Of a DNA stretch of 17,788 nucleotides, positions 14,124 to 17,788 are shown piece by piece. The notes under the pieces were generated by a model. The model was not told the origin of the DNA, searched no databases, and was given only the letters and a program-made list of their open reading frames with translations. Location of the stretch: positions 1 to 17,788 of the forward strand of contig CAMGAM010000011.1 in the NCBI GenBank assembly GCA_946007485.1, written 5' to 3'. Made by a program: the position numbers and the translations under genes. Every line of letters starts with the position of its first letter. Position 1 is the first letter of the stretch. This stretch comes from an uncultured Mycoplasmatota bacterium. Its GTDB lineage: Bacteria > Bacillota_I > Bacilli_A > RF39 > UBA660.

Positions 14124-15830
14124 TTATTTATCTAAATTAAATTTTGATATGAATGATTCATCAACAGTACTAATAGCTTTTATTGAAATATCCATTGATT
14201 GTTTATATTTACCTTTTCTAAATAATTCTTCTGCTTCAGTTAAGGCATCATCAATTTCTTTATATGTAGTACGATAACGATTACCGTAGGTAATTAAGTT
14301 TTCACAAGCAATTACACTTTTGACAATATCATTAGTTTTATTATAAATTTTGAAGACTAAGTCTCTAGCTGTGTCTACCCTAATATTTAATATTTTTATA
14401 ACAATAGGTTTTTTAGCTAGTTCTTTAATAATTTCTCTAATTGCTTCACCAGCTTCTTCTAATTCAATATAATAACTATTAGGGATAACTGGAATTTTGT
14501 ATTCTTTGAGTTTATTTTTAGATTGGATTAAAAGATTTTGAATCATATTTAATTGTTCTTTAGCACGATATTCATCATCTTTCATACTGGTAATTGACTT
14601 TAAGCGATAATCTAAGTCATCTTGAAGTCTGGTTAATCGATTACCTAGACCATCTAATTCTTCGACTAGTTTGGAATATGCAAAGGTTTTTCCTTTACCA
14701 TGTTCAAATAATACTTTATAATCTTCATTTATCTTTTCTAAATTTTTACTTATGATGTTAAATTTACTTATTTCTGCTTCCGATAAATCATAGGTACTTT
14801 TAATATCATCCATTTGAAGATAGATATCATAGACAACTTTGTTGATACCTTCTAATTTCTTTTTTAGTTTTTTGATATTTTCCCTAAATATTTCTTTTGA
14901 TTCACGCTCTTTATCAAAACTATTAAATATAGTATTAAAATATTCAAGCATAGTTTTTAATTCAATATCAGCATTTTCTAATTTAAATGATTTCATCGAT
15001 TCAAGAATATTAGCTACTTTGTTCTCGATTTCTTTAATGTTATATTCAATATTTAAGTAATCTAGTGGGAAACCATCTCTTTGCATACGGAAATATAGAG
15101 TTTTAGTTTCTTCAATTTTATTTGGTATCATAAGGGTGGCTATTAAGACTAGATCAGGTGATTTATCTAAAAATTCTTTTAGGGTATTAATATTTTTGTC
15201 TAAGTCAATAACAATCTTTTCAACTGAAACATAATCGTTTTTATCCATGTATGCTTCAAACTTTTTAAAACTTTTATCGATTTTTTCTAGGAAAGTTTCA
15301 ATACTTTCAGTTAGTGGTCCATAATCTTTTTTAGTACGTTCAAATTTGCTTTCACATTCTCTGTAAATTGCTTTTAATTTAGTAATAATAGAGCGATTTC
15401 TTTCTTCTGATTTAGTAATAACTTTAACTTCTTCAAGAAGATTATCAGTCTTCTTTTTTAATGATTCGATAAGAATTTCGATATCAGCTATTTTTTTGAT
15501 AGCACCTTTATAATCTTTTCTATCAACCATAAAGTCAGCATCAGTGATTAAATCAGTTAAATTATCAATCTTTTTTTCTTTAATATCTTTGAAAGTTTCA
15601 TCCCATTCATTAAGTTTTTGTTTTAAATCATCAGTTTTAACAAGTTCTCTTACTTTTGATAATTCACTTAGGATGGGAACTCCAATTAATTTATTTTTTT
15701 CATAGTCTAAATCTTCAATAGTTTGTTTTAACTTTTTTTTACGTTTACTTTGAATGATAATAAGAATAATAATTATCAAGCAAAAAGCAATCAAAAAAAC
15801 AATCATAGGTACTAGTAGTTTATTGTTCAT
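14124..15830 (-). CDS. ezrA: Septation ring formation regulator EzrA
   Basis: EzrA is a membrane-anchored, spectrin-like protein that restrains FtsZ ring assembly away from midcell and helps recruit division proteins. It is typical of Bacilli. The 568 residues match the family's usual length of about 562-570. One N-terminal membrane helix (about 5-27) is followed by basic QSKRKKKLK, which places the coiled-coil remainder in the cytoplasm. The conserved NRYR motif is at 517-520, after ITYG, with the downstream helix AEELFRKGKYKQSMDISIKAI. The ribosome site is AAGGAAGTGATTAG. Two membrane-tethered low-complexity proteins follow on the same strand. Confidence 0.94.
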   Translation of the reverse strand: MNNKLLVPMIVFLIAFCLIIIILIIIQSKRKKKLKQTIEDLDYEKNKLIGVPILSELSKVRELVKTDDLKQKLNEWDETFKDIKEKKIDNLTDLITDADFMVDRKDYKGAIKKIADIEILIESLKKKTDNLLEEVKVITKSEERNRSIITKLKAIYRECESKFERTKKDYGPLTESIETFLEKIDKSFKKFEAYMDKNDYVSVEKIVIDLDKNINTLKEFLDKSPDLVLIATLMIPNKIEETKTLYFRMQRDGFPLDYLNIEYNIKEIENKVANILESMKSFKLENADIELKTMLEYFNTIFNSFDKERESKEIFRENIKKLKKKLEGINKVVYDIYLQMDDIKSTYDLSEAEISKFNIISKNLEKINEDYKVLFEHGKGKTFAYSKLVEELDGLGNRLTRLQDDLDYRLKSITSMKDDEYRAKEQLNMIQNLLIQSKNKLKEYKIPVIPNSYYIELEEAGEAIREIIKELAKKPIVIKILNIRVDTARDLVFKIYNKTNDIVKSVIACENLITYGNRYRTTYKEIDDALTEAEELFRKGKYKQSMDISIKAISTVDESFISKFNLDK

Positions 15831-15864
15831 CTAATCACTTCCTTGACATTCTTATTCATAATAT

Positions 15865-15873
15865 ATTTTATCA
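15865..15873 (-). promoter_or_regulatory. Extended -10 promoter candidate for ezrA
   Basis: Minus strand TGATAAAAT, identical to the element before secA, lies 35 bases before the ezrA ATG. The -35 region is poor. The rest of the gap at 15831-15992 is AT-rich and shows no open frame or fold that I recognise. Confidence 0.4.
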
Positions 15874-15992
15874 TAAATTTAATTAATTTAATAGTATTTT
15901 TTTCAAACATTAGATAATTTTAGATAAATTGACATTTTTGAATAGAAAAAGTATGACTATTTTATATCTAATAATTAGTTATTTTATAAATT

Positions 15993-16036
15993 AAAACAAC
16001 GATTATATAACTGTTAAAGTATTAAATCGTTGTTTT
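15993..16036. terminator. Long-stem inverted repeat, likely terminator of the sigma factor transcript
   Basis: AAAACAACGATT and AATCGTTGTTTT form a perfect 12-bp stem around a 20-base loop. It lies about 25 bases after the stop of the gene at 16061. The T run is TTTTAATTT on the minus strand and stronger (six T) on the plus strand. The loop is long for a simple terminator. Confidence 0.6.
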
Positions 16037-16060
16037 TTATATTATAATTAGATTTTTTGT

Positions 16061-16567
16061 TTAATGTTTTTCATTAGTGTTTTCTATTGATAGTATTCTT
16101 TTTTTATTATCATTATCAGTAGCAATTTCAATGATTCTATCTAAGAAATTATTTATATTATCTTTATATAATAATAAGATTTTTTTGGTTGTTTCTCTTA
16201 CTTCTTCTTCTGATATTTCTAAGAATTTAGCTATTGATTCAGTTTTGAAGTATTTTCCATCAATATATCCTAATTTTAAAGAAATAATTATGGCTTCCTT
16301 TATGGTTAAGTGATTCATCATTTGACTGAATGTTGGGGTTCTTAATAATTCTAAAATATTTATACAGTTATCTCTGGTTATATCATCGGTTTTGGATTTT
16401 GGAGTTAAAGAAATTTCTTTTTTTACTTCTGGATTTGATTTTTCTTCAGTTGGTATAGTAGTTGTTCCTACACTTTTAGAATCAGATGTTGATTCTATTT
16501 TTTTTGTTTTTGGCTTTCTAGTTCTTTTTTTTCGTTCATTATTAGGATTAGCTAATAATTTCTTCAT
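16061..16567 (-). CDS. C-terminal part of the sigma factor: basic linker plus a region-4-like domain
   Basis: The frame from the ATG at 16567 encodes 168 residues. A very basic low-complexity start (RKKRTRKPKTKK) is followed by a Ser/Thr/Lys-rich linker and then a helical domain from about residue 70. Within it, 45 residues beginning LTIKEAIIISLKLGY align without gaps to region 4 of the adjacent sigma factor (beginning LSEREIKILTLRYG); I count 13 identities, including the E-x-I...I-[ST]-x-E-x-V-R helix-turn-helix pattern. The ATG has no ribosome site and lies in the same frame as the sigma factor, 35 codons after its TAA. I therefore think this is not an independent gene but the detached or read-through tail of that protein. 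It could still be made by internal initiation. Confidence 0.6.
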   Translation of the reverse strand: MKKLLANPNNERKKRTRKPKTKKIESTSDSKSVGTTTIPTEEKSNPEVKKEISLTPKSKTDDITRDNCINILELLRTPTFSQMMNHLTIKEAIIISLKLGYIDGKYFKTESIAKFLEISEEEVRETTKKILLLYKDNINNFLDRIIEIATDNDNKKRILSIENTNEKH

Positions 16568-16675
16568 TTTAGGAACCAGTGTGCCATAAAACTTACTATA
16601 TTCTTCTTTACTTAATTTTGTTGATACTGGATTATCTAAATCTTTTCCATATCGAAGTGTAATTAATTTTCTTTA
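16568..16675 (-). other. In-frame TAA and 35-codon bridge joining the sigma factor to its C-terminal tail
   Basis: Between the sigma factor and the downstream frame there is one stop (TAA at 16675-16673), then 35 sense codons in the same frame running into the ATG at 16567. The bridge reads RKLITLRYGKDL... and continues as FYGTLVPK, with no ribosome site and no other stop. The residues around the stop, LTEE-stop-RKLITLRYG, align with LSEREIKILTLRYG of the same protein's region 4, with the stop opposite a Glu. One GAA to TAA change would explain it. Confidence 0.7.
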
Positions 16676-17773
16676 TTCCTCAGTTAATTTTTTTAACATT
16701 TCATCAATTTGTTCTCTTGTATAATCTTTAAAATATTGATATATTGTTTGTAATTTTGGCATTTTATCATTCTCCTTTTCTTTTGCTTGGCCATATTCTT
16801 TTAAAAATGTTTTATTTGAACCACCTATTTCTCTATATTTTTTTCTAAATATTTCTATATTTTCTAATGATTTGGCTGGTTCTTCTGTATATTCAGCCAA
16901 AGTTTTTATATGTCTTGATCTTCTAATTTTCATAAAGGCTTTAGACTCAATTTGTCTAACTCTTTCTCTTGTTATGTGATATTTTTGGCCAATTACTTCT
17001 AAGGTTAATTTTTTTTGGTTATTGAGACCATATCTAAGAGTTAATATTTTTATTTCTCTTTCTGATAAATTGCAATCTTCAAATAATTTTCTTACTTCAT
17101 TTGGTAATGCATTAATAATTGCTAAGTCTTCTGGTCCTTCTTCTTGTGATGAAATAAAGTCTTCAAACTCTGTATCTGAATCATCTTTTACTAAATCGTT
17201 CATACTCGTAGTATCTAATTGAAGTTTATATAATTTTGTTACTTCTTTGATTGACAGTTCCATCTCATTTGCTATTTCATTTATTGTTGGTGTTCTTCCC
17301 AATCTTGATTCTAGATTAGTTAATACTTTTTGATATGTTTTAACCTGTTCATATAAACGAACTGGTATTCTGATATTTCTACTTTTATCAGCAAGTGCTC
17401 TTCCAATAGTTTGTCTAATCCAATATGTAGCATAGGTAGAGAATTTATATCCTTTGCTAATGTCATATTTATCGACAGCAGTCATCAATCCTATATTTCC
17501 CTCTTGAATTAAATCTAAGAGAGATAGTCCTCTATTTTGATATTTTCTGGCTAAATAAACAACTAATCGTAAATTACTTTCTATAAATAACTCTTTTGCT
17601 TTATTGTCCCCTGAAGCAATTCTTTTGACTAATTCTGTTTCTTGTTCTTTTGTTAATAGAGGTATTTTTCCAATTTCTTGTAAATACATTTTAATACTAT
17701 CATATGTATCATTATTATTGTAATCATAAATTTCTTCTTCAACGGTTTCTTTTATCTCTATGTTATTTAACAT
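16673..17773 (-). CDS. Primary-type RNA polymerase sigma-70 factor with C-terminal extension
   Basis: Group 1/2 sigma factor that directs RNA polymerase to promoters. Of 366 residues in this frame, region 1.2 is at about 25-60 (MYLQEIGKIPLLT), region 2 at 61-138 with GNIGLMTAVDKYD and YATYWIRQTIGRALADKSR (-10 recognition and melting), region 3 at about 139-215 and region 4 at about 220-298, with the -35-binding helix TRERVRQIESKA at 268-279. Housekeeping sigma factors usually end shortly after region 4; here about 68 further residues lead to an in-frame TAA, after which homologous coding continues. A large region 1.1 is absent. The ATG at 17773 has no visible ribosome site and the frame is open to the right edge, so the true start may lie outside. 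It could be RpoD/SigA or a close paralogue. Confidence 0.88.
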   Translation of the reverse strand: MLNNIEIKETVEEEIYDYNNNDTYDSIKMYLQEIGKIPLLTKEQETELVKRIASGDNKAKELFIESNLRLVVYLARKYQNRGLSLLDLIQEGNIGLMTAVDKYDISKGYKFSTYATYWIRQTIGRALADKSRNIRIPVRLYEQVKTYQKVLTNLESRLGRTPTINEIANEMELSIKEVTKLYKLQLDTTSMNDLVKDDSDTEFEDFISSQEEGPEDLAIINALPNEVRKLFEDCNLSEREIKILTLRYGLNNQKKLTLEVIGQKYHITRERVRQIESKAFMKIRRSRHIKTLAEYTEEPAKSLENIEIFRKKYREIGGSNKTFLKEYGQAKEKENDKMPKLQTIYQYFKDYTREQIDEMLKKLTEE

Positions 17774-17788
17774 GCAATATGTTTCAAT

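Noticed and set aside
1..17788. Mycoplasma-type genetic code (TGA as Trp)
   Set aside because: Tryptophans in Rel, DacB, FtsW and the sigma factor are TGG and the genes are intact with TGA as stop. It would not explain the TAA in the sigma gene either.
1..17788. Insertion sequences, tRNA or rRNA genes, prophage, integration sites
   Set aside because: None seen; gene content is core and gaps are short.

Overview
The window is AT-rich (about 30% GC, judged by eye) and densely coded, almost all on the minus strand. EzrA, a fused SecDF, a ComN-like regulator, a bifunctional Rel and a dacB-spmA-spmB cluster point to a low-GC member of the Bacillota, class Bacilli, most likely an uncultured spore-forming relative of the Erysipelotrichia/RF39-type gut lineages; that placement is inference. 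Genes are intact under the standard bacterial code, with tryptophan as TGG.

Layout, left to right: secA (3' end outside the window); a 47-residue Asn/Ser-rich plus-strand gene; the sporulation cluster dacB-spmA-spmB (read right to left); two WXG100-type secreted proteins from their own promoter; ftsW; the operon comN-secDF-rel-dtd (read right to left); a lone plus-strand RNHCP zinc protein; ezrA followed by two membrane-tethered Asn/Pro/Gln-rich proteins; and a primary-type sigma-70 factor at the right edge.

Themes: protein export (SecA, SecDF, WXG100 substrates), envelope growth and division (FtsW, EzrA, DacB), spore cortex (DacB, SpmA, SpmB), and stress and translation quality control (Rel, Dtd).

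Two parts stand out. First, the sigma factor frame continues past a single TAA for another 203 codons. Those codons encode two more segments resembling sigma region 4, so the ancestral or read-through protein would have three region-4-like units. Second, ezrA is followed by a pair of uncharacterised proteins with opposite membrane anchors (one N-terminal, one C-terminal) and long low-complexity segments predicted to face the cytoplasm.
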